Assembly: GCF_023343835.1 (NCBI RefSeq)
Contig: NC_064437.1
Coordinates: forward strand, 27,007,001 to 27,071,000
DNA: 64,000 nt
From: Lagopus muta
Lineage: Eukaryota > Chordata > Aves > Galliformes > Phasianidae
Reading direction: 5' to 3'
A program made the translations under genes and the position numbers. Shown in pieces: positions 50,704 to 59,637 of this stretch. The stretch's first letter is position 1; each line of letters begins with the position of its first letter. The notes under the pieces are model-generated. The model was not told the origin of the DNA, made no database searches, and saw only the letters and a list, made by a program, of their open reading frames with translations.

Positions 50704-52435
50704 CTAATGGGTTATGCTCTCAGTCATGTCAGAGAGCTCCTGAAGGAGCTCATCCGCATCCTTCCCTGGCTCCAAATCCACTCCTCCTTGCAGATCTCCA
50801 CCTGAGAGCTCCAGCATGAGCTTCTCCCAGTCATCTTCTGCAGAGAAGCAAACTTTCCCTGCCCCGGTGGAGCACAGCTGCTGGCTCTTTGCTGTTACTT
50901 CAGGAGAGGCTGAAGCGGAACTGGAGTCCTCTGCCTGGGCCACAGACTCTGCCCAGCATCCCTGAGCCATGTCAGAGGGTTCCTGAAGGAGCTCATCCAC
51001 ATCTGTCTCCAGCTCCAAATCCTCTTCTCCTTCCAAATCTTCATCTGACAGCTCCAGCATTAGATCATCGTAGCCATCTTCTGCAGCAGAGGGCGCTTCC
51101 TCTGCCCCGCTGGAGCACAGCTGCTGGGTCTTTGCTGTTACTTCTGGAGCAGCTGAGGTGGAGCTGGAGTCCTCTGCCTGGGCCACAGCCTCTGCCCAGC
51201 ATCCCAGAGGCATCTCAGAGGGATCCTGAAGGAGCTCATCCACATCTGTCTCCAGCTCCAAATCCTCTTCTCCTTCCAACTCTCCATCTGACAGCTCCAG
51301 CGTAAGATCATCATAGCCATCTTCTGCAGCAGAGGGCGCTTTCTCTGCCCCACTGGAGTATAGTTGCTGTGTCGTTGCTATTACTGCTGGAGAAGGTGAA
51401 GCACAACTGGAGTGCTGTGCCTGGGCCACAGACTCTGCCCAGCATCCCAGAGGCATCTCAGAGGGATCCTGAAGGAGCTCATCCACATCTGCCTCCAGCT
51501 CCAAATCCTCTTCTCCTTCCAACTCTCCATCTGAGAGCTCCAGCATTACCTGCTCATAGACATCTTCGGCAGAAAATGGCACTTTCTCTGCCCCGGTGGA
51601 GCACAGCTGCTGTGCCTTTGCTGCTGTTTGTGCAGAAGCTGAAGTGGAGCTGGGGTCCTCAGTCTGGGCCACGGACTCTGCCCAGCATCCCTGAGCCACT
51701 TCAGAGAGTTCCTGAAGGAGCTCATGAACATCCATCCCCAGCTCCAAATCCTCTCCTCCTTCCACATCTCCACCTGACAGCTCTAGCATTACAGTCTCAT
51801 AGTCATCTTCTGCAGCAAACGCCGTTTTCCCTGCTGCAGTAGCGCACAGCTGCTGTGTCGTTGCTGTTACTTCTGGAGGAGGTGAAGCACAACTGGAGTC
51901 CTCTGTCTGGGCCCCAGACTCTGCCCAGCATCCCAGAGGCATCTCCGAGAGATCTTGAAGGAGCTCATCCACATTGTTTGCCAGCTCCAAATCCACTTCT
52001 CCCTCCAACTCTCCATCTGAGAGCTCCAGCATTACCTGCTCATAGTCATCTTCGGCAGAAAATGGCACTTTCTCTGCCCCGGTGGAGCACAGCTGCTGTG
52101 CCTTTGCTGCTGTTTGTGGAGAAGGTGAAGTGGAGCTGGAGTCTTCAGTCTCGGCCACAGACTCTGCCCAGCATCCCTGAGCCACTTCAGAGAGTTCCTG
52201 AAGGAGCTCATGAACATCCATCTCCAGCTCCAAATCCTCTCCTCCTTCCACATCTCCACCTGACAGCTCCAGCATTAGTGTCTCATAGTCATCTTCTGCA
52301 GCAAAGGGCGCTTTCTCTGCCCCGCTGGAGCACAGCTGCTGTGTCGTTGCTGTTACTTCTGGAGGAGGTGAAGCACAACTGGAGTGCTCTGCCTGGGCCA
52401 CAGACTCTGCCCAGCATCCCAGATGCAGCTCGGGA
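50704..52435 (-). CDS. ZC3H11A-like terminal exon with seven 81-residue repeats
   Basis: An open frame of more than 565 codons ends at a TAG (50,704-50,706). The likely acceptor is 'cgttctcccaag' before 52,435 (phase 2), but upstream alternatives to about 52,510 cannot be excluded. The frame consists almost wholly of seven units of 81 codons. Each has EDSSSAS-PEVTAKTQQLCS, then AEDDYE-LMLELS, an acidic DLEGGEDLELE stretch, VDELLQELSEM and GCWAES. The last unit (EDDWEKLMLELSGG and DLEPGKDADELLQELSDM) is closest to the human C-terminus. The units are strongly acidic and Leu-rich. Open frames on the plus strand here are antisense shadows. Confidence 0.85.
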
Positions 52436-55400
52436 CTTGGGAGAACGAGGAAGAGAAAAATCAGTACCTGGCACTTCTTGACTGGAGAAGCCTTTTCTTC
52501 AGACCAGCTCTAAAATCTATCGTTAACCTTTCCTACAACTCCTACCAATACGGAGGTTGTCACTCCTTGAACCTGGCCTACAGTTAAGGTCCAATCCAAA
52601 AGCAGGCGTGATTTTCAGTGGCAACTGGTCTGTGCAGACAGAGCGCTTGGTGCCTACAAGCATGGTCCAATTTTTGTAGCCAGAGGTACTTTGCCTCCTT
52701 CATTACTTGGACTGTAATAATGGTAGGAAGTCAACCTCCACAGATATCTGTCTGTGTTCACCACTACAGTTCTCTTTCTCATGACATGCTCTGCAGAGAC
52801 GGATTGCCAGCCCAGGAGGCTGATCTCCATCCATCCCTTCTGCTCTTTGTTCTCCTAGCAGTGTTGTCAAAGTCTGTGATTCCTGAGGTGGCATTCTTGA
52901 GCAGCAAAAAGCATGGCTGGCCACTCCTCAAATATCACTTCACAAGGAACTGGAGGGACTTCTCCTCATCTTCATTCAGGTGTTCAGAGAAGCCAACAAG
53001 GCTCTGGAACACTTAGCAACATTAAGAAAACAATCTAAAGGCACAAGCAGCCACTAGCAGTTGGGACGTTATTTCTGATGACAAATGTCTTTGGTGGTTG
53101 TTGGCACCAATTAGATCAAATCCCTCCGTTTTCCTAGGCATGGGAGAACTTACAGATCATGGAAAACATCATGACTACGAAAAAAAGCAAGCTGTGGTCA
53201 TCACCTGTTTGGGGGTGTCTCTGCTTCACGTACAGTGACCAGGATGTCCTCTGGCCGGGCTGGAGCAGCAGCCTAGGGAGAAACAAGACAGCAAGAATGA
53301 TGCACAGGGAAACATTCCTGAGCAGCTTCTTCCTCCACGCATCCTTGCATCTTCTCTGGCACTGCCGAGCCTTAACGCAAAGGCAGAGCCCCAGTGCTCC
53401 TGAAGAAAGTTCAGATTCCCTTCAAAGTTACCAAGGACCTTCAGTGTTTTAGAGAACACAGCACTAACTGACAAAATTCTTCACACCACAGAGAAATCCC
53501 AGAAGGGCGGAATCACAGAGTACTACGTGAACGCCGCCATGCCTCTAATGAACACTGGAAGGTTACTGCAGGAATCTGCAGGCAGCTCCTGGCTTCCAGG
53601 GACAGAGAACCTGTGAACCTTCCAGCGTTTCCCCAAGAGAAACGTAAAACTTCCATTTCACTACGACTGGGGATCCACGACAGCTTCAGCCACGGTCCTT
53701 ACCACAGCTGCAGTTTTAGCTGGAGGCTCCTCCGTGCCGTCAGCGGTGGCACTCACAGCACTGCCACACATCTCAGCTGCTTTGCGCTTCCGTGCAGCTG
53801 CGCACACAGCTTCTGGAACTGATGTGCTGCGTTCCACGTGCGTCTCTGCTTCTATGGCAGGAGCTTGAAAAGAAACAAAATCTCGTCATTCAGCAGCAAA
53901 AGCAAAGAACCCTGAGCACCTCTGTTTCCTACGCATTTATGTCCTCATGTCCACTACTGAGAGAAAGGCTGCGGTGTGCCATCCACACAGCATCTGAGCT
54001 CTTCTCATCCATTACACATTTATTTATTGTTATTTTTTTTAAAAGCTGATCTAACCTCAACAACGAGATGTTTGATTGCCTCTTTGATTCCTCTGCACAA
54101 GAAGCAAACCCAATGCAAACCCCATTTGCTAACAGGGCTAGCATTTCCCCAGGGATGTACTAAAGCAACTCAGTACCTGTTAGCTTTGGACTCTGGATCG
54201 ATCTCCTCCGTGCTGGGGCAGGTGCGGGTGGGGCTGGAGGAGCTGACACGCTTTCTTCCCTCTGCTGCAGCCGCAGAGCCTTCTCCCTCTTGATTTCGTC
54301 CAGGGTTTTAATATGGATTTCTTCCAAAGGCTTGACTTCATGCACTGGCTCTTCCACCTTCTCTTGGCCAGCAACAGATGGAGTGGGAACGCCTTGCATA
54401 CTGTTTTCACCCTGAACCCTTCTCTTGGTAGGCAACTCGTCTGCATTTTGCTTCCCATCTTCTGATCGCCTGCGTTTTCTCAGAGGCAGGGCTTGGGAGA
54501 AAGCTGAGGTGCAAACTGCCTGGGAAGGTCGTGTCTCTGTGCTCTGCTCTTCGGTTTTACACTGCCCTTCAGCTTGGAGCTGAGCTGGAGTTCCACCCTG
54601 TCGATTCGCTTTCTCCTGGCGGATTTCCTCCAGTGTTTTCACACGGAAGTCTCCTGTTGACTTAGCAGCCTTCTCTGGGGTCACTGAGAAACGAGAAGCG
54701 CCAAGATGAACAGAGATTGTTCATGGTTCTGTGTTTTTTGTTTTTGAGTTTCAGTATTGCACATCAAAAGATCATGTAGTGTACGGGGCATTAAAGTGTT
54801 AATGCCCCATTTCCAGGTACCTATCCCTGTATGTTACAGAAGTCACGGGATCTGGCCCTTCCGGGTGGGGGGGCGCTCTTTTTGCTGCCTTGCAGTGGGT
54901 GCTGGAGGGTGCTTTCCTAGCCGTTCCAAGCTTTTCAGGTTTGACTCGGTCCCCGGAACTCTCTCTCTCTTCTTGTCTGATTTATTAATCTCAATTTTTA
55001 ATTAAATTGTTTTATAGTGTGTTATCTTGTATTCTGATATTATAGTAAAATAAGTTTTCCTCCATAGATTGTTGCCGCTGTTCTTTTCCTCCCTTCTTTC
55101 CTCCCCATTTTTGTGGGACTGGGGTGGGGGGGAAGGGCAGAGGCCTGTTGCCCCCTGTCACGGACGTAGATTGATCTGGTCAACTCCGTGACACCTGCTC
55201 TTTTGGACAGAAACTGGCCCTTACTCTAAGGAGTCGATACATGCTTTACAAAGATGGTCTTTGTAGCCTTAAACTTTTTCTTCCTCTGCACAAGAAGCAA
55301 ACCCAATGCAAACCCCATTTGCTAACAGGGCTAGCATTTCCCCAGGGACGTACTAAAGCCACTCAGTACCTGTTAACATTGGACTCTGGATCGATTTCCT

Positions 55401-57293
55401 CCGTGCTAGGGCAGGTGCGGGTGGGGCTGGAGGAGCTGACACGCTTTCTTCCCTCTGCTGCAGCCGCAGAGCCTTCTCCCTCTTGATTTCGTCCAGGGTT
55501 TTAATATGGATTTCTTCCAAAGGCTTGACTTCATGCACTGGCTCTTCCACCTTCTCTTGGCCAGCAACAGATGGAGTGGGAACGCCTTGCATACTGTTTT
55601 CACCCTGAACCCTTCTCTTGGTAGGCAACTCGTCTGCATTTTGCTTCCCATCTTCTGATCGCCTGCGTTTTCTCAGAGGCAGGGCTTGGGAGAAAGCTGA
55701 GGTGCAAACTGCCTGGGAAGGTCGTGTCTCTGTGCTCTGCTCTTCGGTTTTACACTGCCCTTCAGCTTGGAGCTGAGCTGGAGTTCCGCCTTGTCGATTT
55801 GCTTTCTCCTGGCGGATTTCCTCCAGTGTTTTCACACGGAAGTCTCCTGTTGACTTAGCAGCCTTCTCTGGGGTCACTGAGAAACGAGAAGCGCCAAGAT
55901 GAACAGAGATTCCAACAATACTTCCACTCTCCAAAACCTGCCGCAGCACTAAGGAAAACCAATCTGCAGTGCTCACAGAAATGCATCTGAGGACAGGCTC
56001 ATTCTGCAAATCCCTCTCCTCTCCTGAGCTGCTTGTACCATTTTGAAGACCGGCCCCATCCAGACAGAGTTGCTACACAAAATCGCTCACCTATCCTGTT
56101 CCCTTCTGACTGCATCTTTCCATTCGCATCTCAGACTCCTGCTGCTAGCAGTGGCTCTGTTCTACCCGTGCCTAAGCATACTGCACCTTGGGAGGGCTCA
56201 CAGAAGATGCGCACGTGGAAAAATACCACATCCCCAGAGCGCATTTCTAATAGCAGCCATCAGAAGAGTTTCAGCACTCCAGGAAAACAGAACCAGGTTG
56301 CTTTTGTTTTTCCTTTAAGATCAATTTTTAGAGCTGTGTGAAAATGCTCATAAATTAAAGGAGGTAAGTGTGATATATGTCCTTTGGGGTCGCATTTCAA
56401 AATAGAACAGCAGAGGTAACTTCAAATCCCAGACGGTAAGAGCTCCAGCGACATGCCAAGAGAAGAACCACGAGAAAGAAGAAACAGAAAGCCTAAGCAG
56501 AAAAGCTGTGCACCAATTTCCAGTGCCCGCTGAATACCTGTAGCATTCGTTGGTGCTTTGTCAACCTCCACCTTCCTCCCCAGTCCTTCAGCAAGGCTGC
56601 TCTTCACTGGGATGCCACTCCCATCACCTTCAGACAAAGAGAAAACAAGCAACACTTGAAGAACAGCTCTCAGCAGGACAATCTCAGAACCGTCAATCAC
56701 AACCTTCCAATTCTCAAGCGTATTTTATTCAATGTGCCCCTTAGCTGGTGATTATTACTCTGCCATTTCTGCAGCTGGCACAGAACTGCAATTTTCCTCT
56801 CTCAGACATCAGAAATACCCTTCCGGCAGTCATATTTGGATGAAGGCACCCCAACGCTACATTACAAGAAGTTCTTACCTTCGGACGCTTTCTGTTTTCT
56901 CCACATCTCACCACGATTCAAGCGAATCTGAAAAAACAAACAACAAAAGAGCACAACTTGAGAATCCACCATGACATCAGGTCTCATTCTGAGAACCAAA
57001 CTCAGAAGCCAAGTGGGTACTAAGCGAACCAAAGAGCAGCAGGCATCCTCCCACACAGCCCCTCCCTCTTTAACTCTAAAGAAAAGCAAGAAAAACAAAG
57101 CATACCTTGCGAGATGTGGAGTGCGAAGAGGAATAGGAACCATTTCCCTGGTTGGCCATGCTGGAGAAAGTCCTAGAACAAGCTCAGGTTCTCGAGGATC
57201 TCTCCACAGGGACTTCTGCCACTCCTGGAAAGAGCTGCCTCGCTCTTTCTTGGACTGGAAGTCTTCTGGCTTGATCAGGGAAATCAACGAGCC
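50704..57293 (-). CDS. ZC3H11A-like gene with amplified C-terminal module, gene-level entry
   Basis: Exons on the minus strand lie at 57,106-57,293, 56,879-56,927, 56,538-56,627, 55,370-55,876, 54,177-54,683, 53,703-53,863 and a terminal exon 50,704 to about 52,435. Family evidence: repeated (I/V)KT-LEEI-x-EKA motifs, a KSSLAEGLGRKVE segment like human [13 protein letters not shown], an ARKRKAAEM...EEPPAK segment, and a C-terminus aligning with the human ending (EDDFEKL...DPGKDEDDLLLELSEM). ZC3H11A is a nuclear, TREX-associated mRNA-export factor with three N-terminal CCCH fingers. Here I see no intact CCCH finger. The summed exons would give roughly 1,030 residues against about 810 in human. 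The exon 6 to exon 7 join is unresolved: exon 6 ends in phase 0 while the best terminal acceptor is phase 2. An exon may therefore be missing from my model. Expression is unknown. Confidence 0.75.
50707..52401 (-). repeat. Seven tandem 243-bp coding repeats
   Basis: Units on the minus strand: 52,401-52,159; 52,158-51,916; 51,915-51,673; 51,672-51,430; 51,429-51,187; 51,186-50,944; 50,943-50,707 (the last 79 codons). Six are exactly 81 codons with no indels. Units 1 and 3 resemble each other most (ATTQQLC, VHELLQELSEVAQG), as do 2 and 4 (AAKAQQLCSTGAEKVPFSAE), giving a 486-bp higher-order repeat. Confidence 0.95.
52436..53702. other. Presumed intron, ZC3H11A-like gene
   Basis: It lies between exon 6 and the terminal exon. 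One short coding-like stretch on the minus strand (EKASPVKKCQ, about 52,468-52,497, followed by a GTACTG donor-like site) might be a remnant exon or part of the terminal exon. Nothing else recognised. Confidence 0.45.
53703..53863 (-). CDS. ZC3H11A-like exon 6 (KRKAAEM exon)
   Basis: The acceptor is 'tttcttttcaag' and the donor GTAAGG after GCAGCTGTG. It encodes ETHVERSTSVPEAVCAAARK then RKAAEM and EEPPAKTAAV. Human ZC3H11A has APKRKAVEM and, further on, EPPAKKAAVAVV. It starts in phase 1, matching exon 5, and ends in phase 0. A plus-strand copy of this exon lies at 62,223. Confidence 0.75.
54089..54718. repeat. Segmental direct repeat, copy 1
   Basis: About 630 bp from 'cctctgcacaagaagcaaac' to 'aagatgaacagagatt'. 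It is near-identical to 55,282-55,912 and carries exon 5 with about 90 bp of flanking intron. Confidence 0.95.
54177..54683 (-). CDS. ZC3H11A-like exon 5 (507 nt, KTLEEI exon, copy 1)
   Basis: Same length, splice signals and phase as exon 4. Translated differences are few and lie near the end (for example PAPARRRSIQSPKLTG here against PALARRKSIQSPMLTG). Because both copies are phase 1-1, including either or both keeps the frame. Confidence 0.85.
54719..55281 (+). mobile_element. LTR-like spacer between exon copies
   Basis: This 563-bp segment is absent from the homologous flank of copy 2. It has a 10-bp perfect hairpin (54,785-54,808), a T-rich region with taaaataag near 55,048, GT/G-rich sequence after it, and a 9-bp inverted pair TGTCACGGA/TCCGTGACA (55,156-55,193) like the ends of some avian ERV LTRs. 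No coding domain is seen. It may be an LTR or part of the duplicated intron. Confidence 0.35.
55282..55912. repeat. Segmental direct repeat, copy 2
   Basis: The counterpart of 54,089-54,718, carrying exon 4. Differences visible by eye are single substitutions, about 1-2%. Confidence 0.95.
55370..55876 (-). CDS. ZC3H11A-like exon 4 (507 nt, KTLEEI exon, copy 2)
   Basis: The acceptor is 'cgtttctcag' and the donor GTACTG, phase 1-1. It encodes TPEKAAKSTGDFRVKTLEEI early, a KRRRSED basic patch (possible nuclear localisation signal) centrally, and EEIHIKTLDEIKREKALRLQ near the end. These match the paired IHVKTLEEI / VHIKTLEEIKLEKALRVQQ motifs of human ZC3H11A. It is almost identical to exon 5. 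Confidence 0.85.
56538..56627 (-). CDS. ZC3H11A-like exon 3 (90 nt, phase 1-1)
   Basis: It encodes DGSGIPVKSSLAEGLGRKVE followed by VDKAPTNAT, matching human [20 protein letters not shown]. The acceptor is 'tttgtctgaag' and the donor GTATTC. It is symmetric in phase, like the next two exons. Confidence 0.8.
56879..56927 (-). CDS. ZC3H11A-like exon 2 (49 nt)
   Basis: The acceptor 'gttttttcag' and donor GTAAGA flank IRLNRGEMWRKQKASE plus the first base of Gly (phase 0 to 1). It joins exons 1 and 3 in frame. It aligns loosely with the human segment VRLSLTERLGKRKFSAGG that precedes the KRSLAQRLG motif. Confidence 0.65.
57106..57293 (-). CDS. ZC3H11A-like exon 1 (5'UTR plus start codon)
   Basis: The acceptor 'ttctttag' is at 57,294 and the donor GTATGC follows 57,106. 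The ATG at 57,159 has a good context (AGCATGG) and reads MANQGNGSYSSSHSTSRK in phase 0. The human ZC3H11A N-terminus ([20 protein letters not shown]) aligns without gaps, but both zinc-binding Cys positions of the first finger are Ser here. A second frame is open through the whole exon (containing SFQEWQKSLWRDP) but would hit a stop just after splicing to exon 2. An alternative is that this exon belongs to another gene. Confidence 0.6.
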
Positions 57294-59156
57294 CTAAAGA
57301 AAGTATCGAGAGGTGGAAAATAGTGAGCAGTAAGCATTTTCCCGGCCTTCTCCTCTCGCTCGATTGGTTTCTTGAGTGGGGGGGAAGAGAGGGGGCAGGA
57401 AATGAAATGCCTTGACATCAGCTGCATACAGGAACTATCCCAACACTCAAGCAACCTTCAGTGGACTGTGGAAATGACAGCTGGGAACACGCGACCAACT
57501 CCCACAGCCAACAGCGCTCCCTCAGCAGAGGGCTGGCGCAGCCACGGGACAGGCACGGCCACGGAGCTGCACAGCGCCTTTGTGGCTGCAAGGCTCACGT
57601 GTGTCACCTGAGCACACAGTGCTGTGCTTGGTGATGTCACAGCTGAGTGCCTGGCTTGCCACCACCATTACTGCTGTGAGTTCTCACTAAACGTATGCGG
57701 AAGAAGGCAGAACATGCCAACCTTGGATCAGGACAGAACACGTTCCGCACCACAGAAGCAACAACGCATGCTTGGAGACAGCCTGTTCAATAAAGATGTG
57801 CTCAGGTGGAGGCCGGTCCCAAATCCCTGACGGTTAATTTTTAGGTAGCACCTGTTTATAATGGGAAGCCTTTCCCTTAGTCCAGAACTCCTTCTTTCCT
57901 GTCTTTGTACTGAGAGGCCCTGCTCTCCTGTTCTCTCTGTCATTTTCCTCTTTGGTGGCTGACCAGGCACCGGGAATCCCTGGCAGAGGAAGGCTGCTGC
58001 TGCAGCTGCTGTGCCTGCTCTCGGGGCAGAGGGCCATTCTGGGAGAATATGTGCTCTTTCTCTCTTTCTTTTGTTCTTTCTTTCTGAAATCTGTGCTCTT
58101 ACAGAATCTGAAATGGAACCAAACGCCTCTGGCAACAATCACTTGGCAGGGTGTGGGGCGGCAGGCGGCAAGGGCAGCGCAAGATCCCCAGCCTGGCTTT
58201 TCTCCTGAAACACCTTCCAGCATCAACCCAGCAACCACCTCAACTCACCTGTTCAGCCCGCTCAGTCTAAGCTGCCACCAGCTCACGTCCACAGCACAGC
58301 GCTGCTTCTGACGTGATCTCACAGCGTTATCCTCGCAAAGGAAGGCCCAGAGCTCAATCTGCGAGTGCAGCACGCACAGCAGAGCACCAGGTCTGGTACC
58401 AAGCTGTAGGCCAGGCCTGCCCATCCCAGCAACCACTGTGACCCAAGCAACCCTTCCGTGCTTTCATCATAACGGAAGGAAAGACACGCCTACTTGCTCC
58501 AAGTTTGCAGAAAGAAACACTAGTAGAGTGAACACCCAAGTTTGTTACGTTAAACTTCCACAATCAGCAATATCCATAGCCTCTAACACATGGTGATCCA
58601 GAGCTATGCCTGATAAAATCTGAATATGTAGTAATTGCCTTTCTTTTTTTTTTTTTCTGATAGTTTAGGGCAGTCTTCTCGTCATCCTCTCCCATCTGCC
58701 ATTCTTCCCATCGCTCACCTGGGACTCCCAATGCTCCTCCTATAATCTCACCCTTTCCCACCCGAGGCTAGCACTGTATGTTTCTGCACTGGGGAAACAT
58801 TCTGTCGTTTTGTGTGCTGACGGAGATGGAAATGACTGGCAGGTTAAAAACTGTAAGAAAACAGTTAGGAGTCAAGGGAACACCAGGGAAAGAAAACTCT
58901 GCCATGGAAGTTAATGAAAAATACACCTTATCACCTTGGCACCTTATCAGTTCTGACCCCCTATTAGCCATTATTAACGCAGGTGTGGGAGCTTGGAAGG
59001 AAGGCAGCAAGTGCTAAACTCATACTGGAATCAAGTCTGTCTTCAGCACACGTATAACTCACTACCTTCTCTCTTCAAATGCTGGCAGCTCCTGCACAAA
59101 TGGGAGACGGCCTATAGCACAACAAAAACACTGCGAGACTGCCCCATCTTAGATCT
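57294..59156. other. Unassigned region upstream of the ZC3H11A-like gene
   Basis: It holds mixed-composition sequence with several open frames of 60-136 codons on both strands (the longest at 57,728-58,138 minus) and none recognised. Promoter or upstream noncoding exons of the ZC3H11A-like gene would be expected here or further right. No CpG island is evident. A T-rich run lies at about 58,645-58,658. Confidence 0.5.
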
Positions 59157-59637
59157 TGCCGCAGACACGCCACCATTGCAGGGTCCCTCACTGCAGGGGC
59201 TAGCGATCTCTCCTTGCTCTACCCGCAGTCTCTCCTCACTAGGACCATTGCAACACAGACACCAATATGGAGGATGCTGCAAAATGGCAATTTATTGAAA
59301 TTCAACAGTATCTTATATACCCTCCAGAGTCCACCTGTCAGAACCTTATTGGCGGGTATCAGTGCAAGCTGCCCAGCACCAGTCCTACCATTGGCCCTTC
59401 ATTGTTACACTGTTCCATGGTGGCCATCTCCAGGTGGTGTCCATCTTCTTGTTCCTTATCTTCATCCTTCAGCTCCTTCTTCCTTGCTCAATTTCTTCCT
59501 CAAGGCCAATGGACGTGCTGTTCCAAGCACTACCACAATGCTGAATAACTCCCACATGTGCTTATCATGAGACAGTCCAACTACCTGCACCGTGACAGCC
59601 CAAATGCCCGGTTAGTCGCCTAATAACAAACCCAACA
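59157..59637 (-). mobile_element. Putative solo retroviral LTR
   Basis: On the minus strand a TGTTGGG start (59,637) is followed by enhancer-like sequence, a TATA box (TATATAAG, about 59,313-59,319) and AATAAA (59,291-59,296), with a CA end proposed at 59,157. The U3-R-U5 order and spacing fit an avian alpharetrovirus-related or ERV-K-type LTR. Flanks GATCT and GATCC could be a target duplication with one change. No gag, pol or env is adjacent, so a solo LTR is likely. Confidence 0.55.

Noticed and set aside
50889-52481. Plus-strand frames of 138-208 codons opposite the ZC3H11A-like terminal exon
   Set aside because: They are antisense shadows of the repeat array. The minus-strand frame is longer, continuous and matches a known family.
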